A stretch of 64,000 nucleotides of DNA from Shewanella atlantica (GCF_003966265.1 NZ_RXNV01000008.1:1-64000), one strand, 5' to 3'; counted from the stretch's first letter, positions 47,315 through 56,490 are shown. Notes: a model not told the origin generated them from the letters alone. Program-made: numbers and translations.

Positions 47315-47344
47315 ACTATAGCGCATGATTTTAATTGCTGAAAA
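47315..47344 (-). promoter_or_regulatory. ilvC promoter
   Basis: Minus strand TTTTCA, 18-base spacer, TATAGT, about 73 bases upstream of the ilvC ATG. The weak -35 and long spacer suit an activated promoter. Confidence 0.6.
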
Positions 47345-47364
47345 TGATATATTCGAAAGATAGT

Positions 47365-47381
47365 GTTGCGCTTTTTGCAAC
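47365..47381. promoter_or_regulatory. Putative IlvY operator
   Basis: GTTGC-N7-GCAAC, an interrupted palindrome of LysR type, located about 20 bases upstream of the ilvC -35 in the divergent ilvY-ilvC region. E. coli IlvY operators also contain TTGCAA-type half-sites. Confidence 0.55.
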
Positions 47382-47463
47382 GTCAAGTTATCCACCAGCA
47401 AAGTTCAACTCCTCTTGCAGGAGGTGAAATTTTAAGTGGGATCTGAAATGAAGGAGACCCGAT

Positions 47464-48336
47464 TTGGATATAAAAACCATCAAGCTTTACCTGCACCTTA
47501 CTGAGAGTCTCCATTTTTCCCGTACCGCTCAGGCCATGCATGTCAGCCCCTCAACCCTGAGCAGGGCAATGCAAAGATTAGAAGATGAGGTAGGTGCTAA
47601 ACTATTTCAACGGGATAACCGCAGTGTCGCGCTGACCAGCGCCGGCGTAGAGTATCGTCATTTTGCCGAACAGACTCTGGATCATTGGACCAAGCTAAAG
47701 ACTAAGATAGATCCCAAGCAAGATTTGCTCAGGGGCAAACTCAACCTCTACTGCTCAGTAACTGCGGCCTACAGCCACCTACCGGGATTACTCGATAGAT
47801 TCAGACGCGAACACCCATTGGTCGAAATCGCATTAACGACAGGCGATGCAGCCAATGCCGTCAGGGAGGTGAAAAATAACAACGCCGATATCGCCATTGC
47901 CGCGCTGCCGGATCCCTTTCCCGACAATCTACATTTCGCGAAAATTGATGACATTCCTCTGGTTATCATCGCCCCGACATTTCGTTGCCAGGTGCAGGAG
48001 TTACTGACAGAGTCCTACATTCCATGGGATCGACTGCCCTTTATCGTCCCCGAGCACGGCCCGGGCAGACGAAGAACCGACAACTGGTTTAAGCAGCTTG
48101 GCTTATCACCCAACATTTATGCCCAGGTCTCGGGTCAGGAGGCGATCGCCTCAATGGTTGCGCTTGGCTGCGGAGTCAGCATTACCCCGGAAGTGGTCAT
48201 CACCAATAGCCCGGTTCGCGATAGAATTCAGATAATCCCGACCCCCATACCGATCCCGCCTTTCGAGTTAGGCTGCTGTTGCAGACGTAAGCGATTAGAC
48301 GACCCTATAGTGGCCGCGTTTCTTAAGGTGGTTTAA
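47464..48336 (+). CDS. ilvY: LysR-type activator IlvY
   Basis: Transcriptional activator of ilvC. 290 residues. The N-terminal HTH region LKTFLHLAES-type (here IKLYLHLTESLHFSRTAQA) runs into MHVSPSTLSRAMQRLE. The effector domain has CSVTAAYSHLPGLLDRFR, LTTGDAANA and MVALGCGVSITPEVV, all close to E. coli IlvY. Start TTG 47464 with AAGGAG at 7-8 bases; the rare start may keep levels low. Shares its upstream region with ilvC. Confidence 0.94.
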   Translation: MDIKTIKLYLHLTESLHFSRTAQAMHVSPSTLSRAMQRLEDEVGAKLFQRDNRSVALTSAGVEYRHFAEQTLDHWTKLKTKIDPKQDLLRGKLNLYCSVTAAYSHLPGLLDRFRREHPLVEIALTTGDAANAVREVKNNNADIAIAALPDPFPDNLHFAKIDDIPLVIIAPTFRCQVQELLTESYIPWDRLPFIVPEHGPGRRRTDNWFKQLGLSPNIYAQVSGQEAIASMVALGCGVSITPEVVITNSPVRDRIQIIPTPIPIPPFELGCCCRRKRLDDPIVAAFLKVV

Positions 48337-48424
48337 ATCAATCACCTGAATTGAGATTAAGCATACCGATCAATAAGGCATATACATCTCACAAAGTAGC
48401 TTATATTATGAACAGACCACTTAC

Positions 48425-48444
48425 TTAACCTGAGTTCAGGTTAA
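48425..48444. promoter_or_regulatory. 20-bp palindrome upstream of the SBP gene
   Basis: TTAACCTGA-GT-TCAGGTTAA, 9-bp perfect arms, followed by a TATACT -10-like hexamer at 48469-48474. Likely an operator for the following gene. Confidence 0.5.
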
Positions 48445-48506
48445 ATAAACCAAGCGTATGGCCTTTGCTATACTCAGTATCACCGGCGTTATGCAGAATA
48501 AATCTA

Positions 48507-49334
48507 ATGACCTTAAGTCCTTACTATTTAGTGCTTGCCCTCTTACTTCCCCTATTTGCGGCGCCCTCGATGGCGGAGCAGAGTTACCTACAGCCTAAGT
48601 TAAAATTTTGTGTAGAAGACACTGAGTTTCCGCCTTTCAATTACTTCAAACGAATCGATGGAGCGAAGGGCCAGTCCAGCGGCTATGATATCGATCTGCT
48701 CAAGCTCGTTTTCGAGCCCTCCGGCATCCAATATGAGGTGATAGCCCTCCCGTGGCGGCGATGCCTAAAAGAGGTCAGCGAAGGAATTATCGATGGCGTG
48801 ATGAGCGCCTCTCTCAGCCCTCAACGAGCTAAAGACTATCTTCACTCTGACGCCTATTACTATCTTAACCCCAGCTACTTCTATCTCAGATCTGACTTCC
48901 CCGACGGGCTGGAGATCCAGGCCCTCTCTGAACTGGAAACCCATGGAAATATATGTGGGATAAAGGGGTTCAACTATATAAATTTTGGCTGGGTAAACCT
49001 AACCCGGCTCTATGAAATCAATGAGATTGCGCATCTACCGACTATGCTACAAAAAAAGCGCTGCCGCTTCTTCCTGGCCCGTAAAGAGACCCTGGCAGGT
49101 ACCTTAGCCCTTAATCATCTCTATCGGTTTGAACGACTGCTGGGAAGAAGTACCGTTCCGAATCTCAAGCCGGAACCCTTTCATATGTTGATATCACGCA
49201 AGTCCTCTTCGGCAGAGCTAATCAATAAACTATTCAATGAGAAGGTCAAGCAACTCACTCTCAGTGGTGAGCTTGAAAAACTACTCGATCACCACCTCCA
49301 TGAGCTCAGGCTAAATGCCAAGAATAACGACTAG
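48507..49334 (+). CDS. Periplasmic solute-binding protein, family 3 type
   Basis: Type II periplasmic binding protein resembling amino-acid-binding proteins of ABC transporters. From ATG 48507 it has 275 residues with a signal peptide (MTLSPYYLVLALLLPLFAAP, cut near SMAEQ). Family features: LKFCVEDTEFPPFNYF, SGYDIDLLKLVFEPSG, ALPWRRCLKEVSEGIIDGVM and a C-terminal LFNEKVKQLTLSGELEKLLD. TTG 48465 in frame lies before the -10-like element and is not used. No ABC permease or ATPase is adjacent, so it may serve a sensor or be an orphan. Confidence 0.8.
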   Translation: MTLSPYYLVLALLLPLFAAPSMAEQSYLQPKLKFCVEDTEFPPFNYFKRIDGAKGQSSGYDIDLLKLVFEPSGIQYEVIALPWRRCLKEVSEGIIDGVMSASLSPQRAKDYLHSDAYYYLNPSYFYLRSDFPDGLEIQALSELETHGNICGIKGFNYINFGWVNLTRLYEINEIAHLPTMLQKKRCRFFLARKETLAGTLALNHLYRFERLLGRSTVPNLKPEPFHMLISRKSSSAELINKLFNEKVKQLTLSGELEKLLDHHLHELRLNAKNND

Positions 49335-49464
49335 TTCTCACATTACAGGGACGAGTAAACTCAAAATCACAGAGCAGGCTCTCAGAAGTTATTTGTTCAT
49401 CTATACTTAACCTTAAGCAAACAGATAGTTAATTGATTGATTATGAATAAGATATAAAGAGCCC

Positions 49465-50268
49465 ATGAATATACTGGCTATCTTCTTAGTACTATCAGGG
49501 TTAACGGGACTGATTGCCGCCCTGTTCCCAACTCATCAAATGTGCAATATCCCCGATCACCAGCACAAGGGCTGGCTACTTCTGCTTAACCTGATTTTTA
49601 TGTTTATTTTGGGCTACCTGGGTTACATCTGGATGCTGATTAACCGTGAAATCGGCACTCTGGAGATGATCGTAGCCACTATCTTTTGTGGTGGAGGGAT
49701 ATTTGTTTTTGTTATCACGAAAATGAGCCGGGAAACCATATTCACGCTGCAAAACACGATCCAAGCCAAACATTATCAGGCCCATCATGATCAATTAACC
49801 GGGTTGCCCAATCGTAATCTATTTTATGAAGAGATCGATAAACTGATCGCTTTTGACGGTAATAAGTTTAGCTGCATGATGATGGATCTCAATGACTTCA
49901 AGATGATCAACGACACCTTCGGTCATGCCGAAGGCGATCATGTGCTGCAAATCGTAGCCCAGCGTATAAACAGAGTGTTACCCAACAATGCTATAGCCGC
50001 AAGGCTAGGTGGCGACGAACTATCGGTGGTTCTTCCCAGCACTCAGGCTCAAGATGCATTCATCGTCGCCCGAACCATTCAGGAGGAGTTGCTCAAGGAT
50101 ATTAGCTGTGAAAACCACTCATTAGTGATTGGTATTAGCATAGGTATTGCCGAATACCCAAAGGATGGAGATGCTCGCAAGAGCATAATGAAAAGTGCCG
50201 ATATCGCTATGTACCATGCGAAAAAGCACGATAAACATTTACAGATATTTGCGCCACATATGGGCTAA
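49465..50268 (+). CDS. Membrane-bound GGDEF diguanylate cyclase
   Basis: 267 residues: three hydrophobic segments (about 1-20, 35-57, 66-85), a short linker and a GGDEF domain (about 105-262). Signature RLGGDELSVVL, so Leu replaces Phe in GGDEF, which is tolerated in active enzymes. HDQLTGLPNRNLFYEEID and MDLNDFKMINDTFGHAEGD give the substrate and metal sites. No separate sensor domain, so the membrane helices may sense or only anchor. Single gene. Confidence 0.88.
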   Translation: MNILAIFLVLSGLTGLIAALFPTHQMCNIPDHQHKGWLLLLNLIFMFILGYLGYIWMLINREIGTLEMIVATIFCGGGIFVFVITKMSRETIFTLQNTIQAKHYQAHHDQLTGLPNRNLFYEEIDKLIAFDGNKFSCMMMDLNDFKMINDTFGHAEGDHVLQIVAQRINRVLPNNAIAARLGGDELSVVLPSTQAQDAFIVARTIQEELLKDISCENHSLVIGISIGIAEYPKDGDARKSIMKSADIAMYHAKKHDKHLQIFAPHMG

Positions 50269-50316
50269 TCCGGTAAGTTAGGTCAGCCCGTTAGGCCTAT
50301 GCCTTCTGCAATAAGT

Positions 50317-51108
50317 TTAAGCTATCGCACTTGAGTCGAAGAAGTTCTGCTCCATCGTCTCGGCCGGGCAGTCAGATACCGGTGTACCTACGGCCTTTGC
50401 CGGCACTCCAACAACGGTTGTATGGGGAGCGACATCGCTTAATACCACCGAACCTGCACCTACTTTTGCCCCCTGACCCACTTCGATATTCCCCAATACC
50501 TTAGCCCCGGCGCCAATCATGACACCTTGTCTTATCTTGGGGTGGCGATCACCCTGCTGATTACCCGTTCCGCCAAGCGTGACCGATTGCAGCAGTGAGA
50601 CATTATCTTCTATCACGGCCGTTTCGCCGATTACGATACCGGTCGCATGATCAAACATGATCCCCGTGCCTATCTTACAGGCGGGATGAATATCGACTCC
50701 GAACACCTCTGAATTTCGGCTCTGAATAAATTGAGCCAACTCTTTCCTGTCCTGCTGCCACAGGCAGTGCGCTAAACGGTGCACCTGTATCGCCTGAAAG
50801 CCTTTAAGGTTGAGCATCACAGTTAAGTAGCTACTCACCGCAGGGTCGCGATCCTTTACCGCCTTAATATCGGTCGCCACATTCGTTAGCATCTCATCAC
50901 AATGGATAAAGGCTTTATCGAAGAGTTCACGGAAGGTAAAAGGTGACACCACACCATCGGAGAGTTTATTGGCAACGACAAAGCTTAATGCAGAGCCCAA
51001 ACACTCATGGTTGAGTATCGAAGTATAGACATGACTGGCCAGTAGGGGTTCTTGTTTTACCAGAGCCTCAGCTTCTACTCTGAGCTGTTCCCAAACTTCA
51101 TAACGCAT
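50317..51108 (-). CDS. cysE: Serine O-acetyltransferase (CysE)
   Basis: Makes O-acetylserine for cysteine synthesis. 263 residues: an alpha-helical N-terminal domain (about 1-135) and a left-handed beta-helix (about 140-245) with hexapeptide repeats. Catalytic region DIHPACKIGTGIMFDHATGIVIGETAVI and HPKIRQGVMIGAGAKVLGNI. The C-terminus ends in SAIA, unlike the -Ile end that binds CysK in some relatives. Single gene; its upstream gap 51109-51517 has no visible riboswitch. Confidence 0.95.
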   Translation of the reverse strand: MRYEVWEQLRVEAEALVKQEPLLASHVYTSILNHECLGSALSFVVANKLSDGVVSPFTFRELFDKAFIHCDEMLTNVATDIKAVKDRDPAVSSYLTVMLNLKGFQAIQVHRLAHCLWQQDRKELAQFIQSRNSEVFGVDIHPACKIGTGIMFDHATGIVIGETAVIEDNVSLLQSVTLGGTGNQQGDRHPKIRQGVMIGAGAKVLGNIEVGQGAKVGAGSVVLSDVAPHTTVVGVPAKAVGTPVSDCPAETMEQNFFDSSAIA

Positions 51109-51252
51109 ATTGTTGCTCTTAAAATAATGAAGAAAATGCCGAATAACGATCTTAACTCAATCCATGAATAAAACATCTCGTTATAAGAGCGATTAGTTAT
51201 ATGGCATAACAATTGGGTTGCAACTGTATCTAAAAATGTGCGCCATGCAATA

Positions 51253-51278
51253 GAAAGCCTTTTTTTAATCAGGCTTTC
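51253..51278. repeat. Inverted repeat A in the cysE-yifB gap
   Basis: GAAAGCCT, 10 T-rich bases, AGGCTTTC. The T run lies in the loop, so it is not a canonical terminator. Confidence 0.6.
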
Positions 51279-51298
51279 GGTGCAGAGCCAATAACTAC

Positions 51299-51325
51299 TT
51301 ATAGTTAGACTTCATCTAACTATAA
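51299..51325. repeat. Inverted repeat B in the cysE-yifB gap
   Basis: TTATAGTTAGA and its exact complement, 11-bp arms with a 5-base loop, not followed by T. Confidence 0.65.
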
Positions 51326-51345
51326 ACTCAAGCACAAGAAACTGG

Positions 51346-51371
51346 ATTCCGGCCAACAAGCATACCGGAAT
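51346..51371. repeat. Inverted repeat C, REP-like
   Basis: ATTCCGG, 12 bases, CCGGAAT, inside a stretch reading TGGATTCCGG and CCGGAATGAC. This wording is common in dispersed intergenic repeats of gamma-proteobacteria. The three repeats account for most of the 409-base gap; no gene is seen. Confidence 0.55.
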
Positions 51372-51517
51372 GACAACATAAGCAAGCTTCCAGTCCCTAT
51401 CAAACAGAATAGATCCGATTTCGGCTCATTCAGTCGAAATCACCAATCCCCTGCTACACTCAATACAGCAAGCTAATACATTGATAAAGCAATCAAACTA
51501 AACAAAAGGATTTGTTT

Positions 51518-53041
51518 ATGGCAATCGCCTGTGTCGCCACCCGTGCCAGCAAAGGAGTCGAGGCCCCCTCGGTAACCGTAGAGGTTCACCTCAGCAATGG
51601 TCTTCCGGCCTTCAACCTCGTCGGACTTCCGGAGACCTCAGTCAAGGAAGCTAAAGAGCGGGTTCGTAGCGCTATTATCAATGCAGGGTTTGAATTCCCG
51701 ATGCGACGTATCACAGTCAACTTGGCCCCAGCCGACCTGCCTAAACAGGGAGGGCGCTATGATCTTCCTATCGCCATAGGTATCCTGGCCGCATCCAGGC
51801 AGGTTCCTAAAAACTCACTCAAAGATCATGAGTTTGTTGGTGAGCTGGCCCTCTCCGGCCACATACGTCACTGTCATGGCCTGTTGCCCGTGATTGTCGA
51901 TGCCCGCAAACAAGATACCACCTTGGTCATTCCGCTGGGTAACAGGGATGATGCCGAACTTGTGGGTTATCAGAAAGTCCACTTCGCCAGTCATCTGCAA
52001 AACCTGAGCGAATACCTGCACGGACAAACTCCACTACCGGGTATACAGACTGAGCTTGAGTGGATAGACACAGAGGCGCAAGAACACACAAGCTGCATGA
52101 GTGAAGTCATTGGCCAATATCAAGCCAAACAGGGATTAGAGATAGCGGCCGCGGGTAATCACAACCTACTGCTGCTCGGCCCTCCCGGCACAGGAAAGAG
52201 CATGCTGGCCAGCCGAATGATGCAGCTATTGCCTCCGCTAAGCTATGACGAGGCACTGGAGGTTGCAGCGCTTCACTCCGTAGCCGGCATGTCCCTCGCG
52301 CCTAAACAATTTTATCGGCGTCCTTTTCGAAACCCACACCACACCAGCTCGGCCATCTCATTAGTCGGCGGTGGCAGCAACCCAAAACCAGGAGAGATCT
52401 CATTGGCACACAGGGGGGTACTCTTCTTAGATGAGGTGGTCGAATTTCCCCGCCGGGTACTCGATTGTCTGCGAGAGCCGATGGAAACAGGCGAGGTCGT
52501 CATCTCCCGCGCCGCTGCTAAACTCACCTTCTCCAGTCGCTTCCAGCTGGTTGCGGCGATGAATCCAAGCCCCTGTGGCGATGTGGATAATGCCAGAGCG
52601 ACACAAGATCAGATCCAGCGATACCTGTCGCGACTGTCAGGGCCATTTTTAGATAGATTCGACCTGACCATAGAGGTGCCTAAGCTACCTGCCGGCGCCT
52701 TGACCCAAAAAGTGGATATGGGAGAAACCAGTAAATCGATAGCTATGCGGGTAAAGAGTGCCAGAGAGCTTCAACTTGCCCGTGCAGGTGTGCTGAACAG
52801 CGAACTAAGTGGACGACAACTGCAAGAGAGTGGCGGATTCGCGCAGTCCGATCTGCTTTTTCTCGAGCAGAGCGTCAACAAACTGGGCTTATCGGTGAGA
52901 AGTTTTCATCGGTTGCAACGTGTGGCCCGTACTATTGCAGATTTGCAACGCAGCAAAAATGTCGAGCGCAATCACATTGCTCAAGCCCTGGGTTATCGTG
53001 CCATGGATAGACTGCTTTCGAGCCTGAAACAAAGCTATTAA
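51518..53041 (+). CDS. comM: YifB/ComM family Mg-chelatase-like AAA+ ATPase
   Basis: Hexameric AAA+ helicase-type protein; the Vibrio homologue ComM promotes branch migration in natural transformation. From ATG 51518 (AAAGGA 8 bases upstream) it has about 507 residues; TTG 51512 is rejected. N-terminal ChlI domain (about 18-140, with GLPAFNLVGLPETSVKEAKE), Walker A LLLGPPGTGKS, Walker B VLFLDEVVEF, sensor residues in AAMNPSPCGD, and the C-terminal ComM-type segment FHRLQRVARTIADLQ. It does not show competence ability on its own. Confidence 0.92.
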   Translation: MAIACVATRASKGVEAPSVTVEVHLSNGLPAFNLVGLPETSVKEAKERVRSAIINAGFEFPMRRITVNLAPADLPKQGGRYDLPIAIGILAASRQVPKNSLKDHEFVGELALSGHIRHCHGLLPVIVDARKQDTTLVIPLGNRDDAELVGYQKVHFASHLQNLSEYLHGQTPLPGIQTELEWIDTEAQEHTSCMSEVIGQYQAKQGLEIAAAGNHNLLLLGPPGTGKSMLASRMMQLLPPLSYDEALEVAALHSVAGMSLAPKQFYRRPFRNPHHTSSAISLVGGGSNPKPGEISLAHRGVLFLDEVVEFPRRVLDCLREPMETGEVVISRAAAKLTFSSRFQLVAAMNPSPCGDVDNARATQDQIQRYLSRLSGPFLDRFDLTIEVPKLPAGALTQKVDMGETSKSIAMRVKSARELQLARAGVLNSELSGRQLQESGGFAQSDLLFLEQSVNKLGLSVRSFHRLQRVARTIADLQRSKNVERNHIAQALGYRAMDRLLSSLKQSY

Positions 53042-53084
53042 CTGTCCAGAGCTATCCAATCGATGTGGTTAGGCTATGCTCCGC

Positions 53085-54134
53085 CTAATGTTTTGAACCT
53101 GCATGGACATTACAACTAAGGTTTACCTCTGCATCTGCTAAGCAAAACTTGTAGCTGATAATGGCTTTCCAATCCCGATTAAGCAAGGCGGCAAAGAATT
53201 CGCTATCGGGCTCTAATAAACTGAACAGTGGGAATGGGGAAGCGGCGGTATATCGGCCACTATGATGATGCTTTGCAATTTTATCCATGACCACCGCCCC
53301 GGCAAGAAAGTGACCTCCTCCCAATGCAGCGATTTTACCTTGCTGACGCAAGCGCAATACTTTTTCTGAGGTATTAACGGTACTGACAAAAATATCCTTA
53401 CCCGCGACAATTCCCTGCTCCTCCAGAGCCTGCAACACGCCAAATGCCATATGATCATTCGCAGTCCATATTCCCTTAAGTTCGGGATAACGTTTCAACA
53501 TCTTTAACGTCAGCCAATAAGCCGAATCTTCTCGCCAGTTACCGTATACCACCTGATGCAAAGTCAGCAGGGATTGCGATTGGAAGAGATCCACAGCACC
53601 GGAAGTTCTATCCAAAGATGCTGGGGTTAAGGTATCTCCTGAAATTCCTACAACTTCGGGAGTTTCTGAGCTCATAGCATCAACTAAGGCACTAGCTGAC
53701 TTGTGGCCAATAGAATAGTTATCCGGCACCACCGCCGGAAGTAGGTATTTCTGCCAATGAGTATCCTGCTTAAGCTGGGCTCTCTCCTCCTTACTGATAT
53801 CATTGAGCATCAAGGCGACATACACAGGTCGACCATATAATGATTTGAGCATCTTGCTGGCGCTCCCTTCCTCGCTAACCAGCACTACATATTTGGGTAG
53901 CACCGCGGAACGGGCCAACCTATTGACCTGATCGATCATCAGCAAGCGATCACGACTGGAATGAAAAATCTCAAGTTTTATTCCAAGCAGAGTTGCCGAT
54001 TCAGACATCGCTTTATCCACATCCCCCCAAAAGCTTTCTTGCGCTTTACCAGGATTAAAAAAAACGACATCTGGAGTTGCTTTCACCTGTGCGCAAAGCA
54101 TAAAAAGCATACAAAACAGATAAGCGAATCTCAT
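53085..54134 (-). CDS. Periplasmic sugar-binding-type protein, orphan
   Basis: A 349-residue type I periplasmic binding protein (LacI/RbsB-like fold). Signal peptide about 1-19 (cut near VKATP). Family marks: VVFFNPGKAQESFWGDVDKA, ISGDTLTPASLDRTSGAVD, LKGIWTANDHMAFGVLQALE and VSTVNTSEKVLRLRQQGKIA. No ABC permease or ATPase, nor a sensor kinase, is adjacent. It could act with a distant transporter or as the input of a sensor (LuxP-like). Substrate unknown. Confidence 0.8.
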   Translation of the reverse strand: MRFAYLFCMLFMLCAQVKATPDVVFFNPGKAQESFWGDVDKAMSESATLLGIKLEIFHSSRDRLLMIDQVNRLARSAVLPKYVVLVSEEGSASKMLKSLYGRPVYVALMLNDISKEERAQLKQDTHWQKYLLPAVVPDNYSIGHKSASALVDAMSSETPEVVGISGDTLTPASLDRTSGAVDLFQSQSLLTLHQVVYGNWREDSAYWLTLKMLKRYPELKGIWTANDHMAFGVLQALEEQGIVAGKDIFVSTVNTSEKVLRLRQQGKIAALGGGHFLAGAVVMDKIAKHHHSGRYTAASPFPLFSLLEPDSEFFAALLNRDWKAIISYKFCLADAEVNLSCNVHAGSKH

Positions 54135-54362
54135 ACAGTTCTGCTTCCTATTGGCAAATAATAATCATTACAGCTTTAAGTGTAGCTAACTAAAACTGCC
54201 TAACCAAATATCCCGCAATTTGTCATTCACTGCATCAAGAGGACTGATTAGCATAAAATTGCATAAGATTTTATGAATATTTCCACGTTAAGGCACATCT
54301 AGATTGAGCAAAAGCCCTACTGCTAGTAATATAAGTCTCCAATTTTTATCGGGGGATGTTAA

Positions 54363-55271
54363 GTGGGTGGAGTTTTTTCATTAATCAGAGGCTGTCTCGC
54401 ATTTGTATGCTGGGTCATTAATACCATTTTTTGGGTGTTGCCCATTGTCATTCTAAGCCCTATTAAACTTATCCCCATCCCAGCAATACGGACAGCTTGC
54501 TCTTCACTGCTCGATAACTGCGCGAGCGCCTGGATAAGCATTAACGGCGTAATAGAACGCATTTTTCACCCCGTAAAGGTCCACCTACACTGTGACGGCG
54601 AACTTTCGCCCAAAGAGTGGTACATGGTGATCGCCAACCATCAATCCTGGGTAGATATCTTGATACTACAAAGGGTACTGAACCGTAAAATTCCTTTCCT
54701 GAAGTTCTTTTTGAAAAAAGAGCTGATCTTCGTGCCGTTTCTCGGCCTGGCCTGGTGGGCGCTCGACTTTCCGTTTATGCGCCGGTATAGCACTGCTCAA
54801 CTTAGGAAAAACCCGAAGCTAAGGGGCAAAGATATCGAGATCACCAGAAAGGCTTGCGCAAAATTTAAATCCACGCCGGTCAGCGTGATGAACTTTGTTG
54901 AGGGAACTCGCTTCAGAGCCCATAAGCACACGAAACAAAACTCCCAATTTTCACACCTGTTAAAACCTAAGGCAGGTGGGTTGGCCTTTGCATTATCGGC
55001 AATGGGGGAACATATTCATAAACTGGTCGATGTTTCAATCTATTACCCAGAAAAAGTACCTACCTATTGGGACTATATCAGCGGACAGGTTACAGAGGTA
55101 CATGTACATATTAAGGTCTCAGAGATAGCAACCGAGATGCGCGGCGACTACATGAAAGACAGAGAGTTTAAGATCTCGTTTCAGGAGCAGCTCAACAAAA
55201 TATGGCAAGAGAAAGATCAAAGGCTCGAACAACTCGCCCAGCAACACAATGTAAATCAGAAGGTGTCATAG
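54363..55271 (+). CDS. Lysophospholipid acyltransferase family protein (YihG-like), copy 1
   Basis: 302 residues. One or two N-terminal membrane helices, then a PlsC-type domain: NHQSWVDI (H-X4-D catalytic), FFLKKELIFVPFLGLAWW, FVEGTRF (glycerol-phosphate site) and LLKPKAGGLAFALSAM. YihG of E. coli, a related enzyme, acylates lysophosphatidic acid. Start GTG 54363 with GGGGGA upstream. The second copy begins 4 bases after its stop, so the two form one transcript. Confidence 0.87.
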   Translation: MGGVFSLIRGCLAFVCWVINTIFWVLPIVILSPIKLIPIPAIRTACSSLLDNCASAWISINGVIERIFHPVKVHLHCDGELSPKEWYMVIANHQSWVDILILQRVLNRKIPFLKFFLKKELIFVPFLGLAWWALDFPFMRRYSTAQLRKNPKLRGKDIEITRKACAKFKSTPVSVMNFVEGTRFRAHKHTKQNSQFSHLLKPKAGGLAFALSAMGEHIHKLVDVSIYYPEKVPTYWDYISGQVTEVHVHIKVSEIATEMRGDYMKDREFKISFQEQLNKIWQEKDQRLEQLAQQHNVNQKVS

Positions 55272-55275
55272 CAAG

Positions 55276-56196
55276 ATGTTGAATTTTTTACCTGGCCCAG
55301 TGCTATATATCATCAGCTCAATCCTGCTTGTCATCAACACGGCGATTTGGGCCGGCTTGATCAGCATAGGAGGGCTCATAAAACTTCTCCTTCCATTTAC
55401 TGCCGGGCGGAACTTTCTCACCAAGATAATGAACAAATTCATGTGGGCCTGGGCCACCTGTAATGGCGGTATACTCTTCCTGCTTGCAGATATCGAATGG
55501 GACATCGAAGGTTTAGAAAAACTGGACAAACATGGCTGGTACCTGTTGATCAGTAACCATCTCAGTGGCTTCGATATTGCGGTTCAAACCTATATATTGC
55601 GCAACCATATTCCTATGCTGAAGTTCTTCCTAAAACGCGAACTCCTCTATGTCCCTCTTTTGGGTCTGGGTTGTTGGGCGCTGGACATGCCATTTATGAG
55701 CCGAACCAGTCCGGCTAAACTGAAGAAGAATCCGAAACTTAAGGGAAAAGATCTGGTATCGACACGGCGTGCCTGTGAAAAATTTAAAACAATGCCTACC
55801 TCCATCATCAATTACGTTGAGGGGAGTCGCTTCACAGAAGAGAAACGTATACGCCAGGACTCGCCTTACCGTTATCTGTTACGCCCTAAAGCGGGTGGCA
55901 TCGCCTTCACGCTGTCGGCCATGGGTGAGCAATTTACTAACCTGCTCAATGTGACCTTAGTGTACCCGGATGCAGAGTCGGATCCCTTGTCTGAGGTGAT
56001 GCACGGTAAAATTAAGAAGATCACGGTAAAAGTAGAGGTGCTGCCGGTACCCGAAGTCGATAATAAACGCTATTTTTCAGAAGCTCAGTATCGTGTCGAA
56101 TTCCAGCGTTGGTTAAACCAGCTATGGGAAGAGAAAGATGAGCAGATCCACCAGGTGATGCTAAAAAATGGCGTAGCCAAAGAAGATAAGGCTTAA
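55276..56196 (+). CDS. Lysophospholipid acyltransferase family protein (YihG-like), copy 2
   Basis: 306 residues, similar to the preceding protein throughout: NHLSGFDI in the H-X4-D position, FFLKRELLYVPLLGLGCW, NYVEGSRF and LLRPKAGGIAFTLSAM. Thus both active-site blocks are kept in both copies. Two paralogues in tandem suggest different acyl or acceptor preference. ATG at 55276, 4 bases after the first stop. Confidence 0.87.
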   Translation: MLNFLPGPVLYIISSILLVINTAIWAGLISIGGLIKLLLPFTAGRNFLTKIMNKFMWAWATCNGGILFLLADIEWDIEGLEKLDKHGWYLLISNHLSGFDIAVQTYILRNHIPMLKFFLKRELLYVPLLGLGCWALDMPFMSRTSPAKLKKNPKLKGKDLVSTRRACEKFKTMPTSIINYVEGSRFTEEKRIRQDSPYRYLLRPKAGGIAFTLSAMGEQFTNLLNVTLVYPDAESDPLSEVMHGKIKKITVKVEVLPVPEVDNKRYFSEAQYRVEFQRWLNQLWEEKDEQIHQVMLKNGVAKEDKA

Positions 56197-56267
56197 AACA
56201 TATCGTGCCTGTTCTCCAAAGCTCAGGCACGATAAATTTAATCTAAGTATATGTTTAGCTCCTCAAC

Positions 56268-56372
56268 CTAATCTTCGCTGAACATCTTAATCCCCAAACC
56301 TCTGATAATTTCAACCGCTTGCTCTGCCCCAGATATACATTCAGTGCTCTCACCGACTCCCGTGCGTGTCAT
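56268..56372 (-). CDS. Possible small ORF (34 codons)
   Basis: A short frame that ends EQAVEIIRGLGIKMFSED and contains a Cys. It has protein-like composition but no clear ribosome site and could be a gene remnant. Low confidence. Its start coincides with the end of a nested inverted repeat. Confidence 0.25.
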   Translation of the reverse strand: MTRTGVGESTECISGAEQAVEIIRGLGIKMFSED

Positions 56373-56410
56373 GCTCCGCGATCTGACTCGTTAGTCGCGC
56401 GTCCGGAGCA
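56372..56410. repeat. Nested inverted repeat
   Basis: Outer arms TGCTCCG and CGGAGCA, inner arms GACT and AGTC. This part of the 514-base gap 56197-56710 is more G+C-rich than the A+T-rich remainder. Confidence 0.5.
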
Positions 56411-56490
56411 GGCATTAACTAAGAGTTTATTAATCTTATTGATCATGACTGCTATGTCCTTTTCCCATATATATTCTTATCCATAATGAT

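Noticed and set aside
51109-51252. Possible riboswitch upstream of cysE
   Set aside because: No recognisable conserved aptamer; only simple inverted repeats further upstream.
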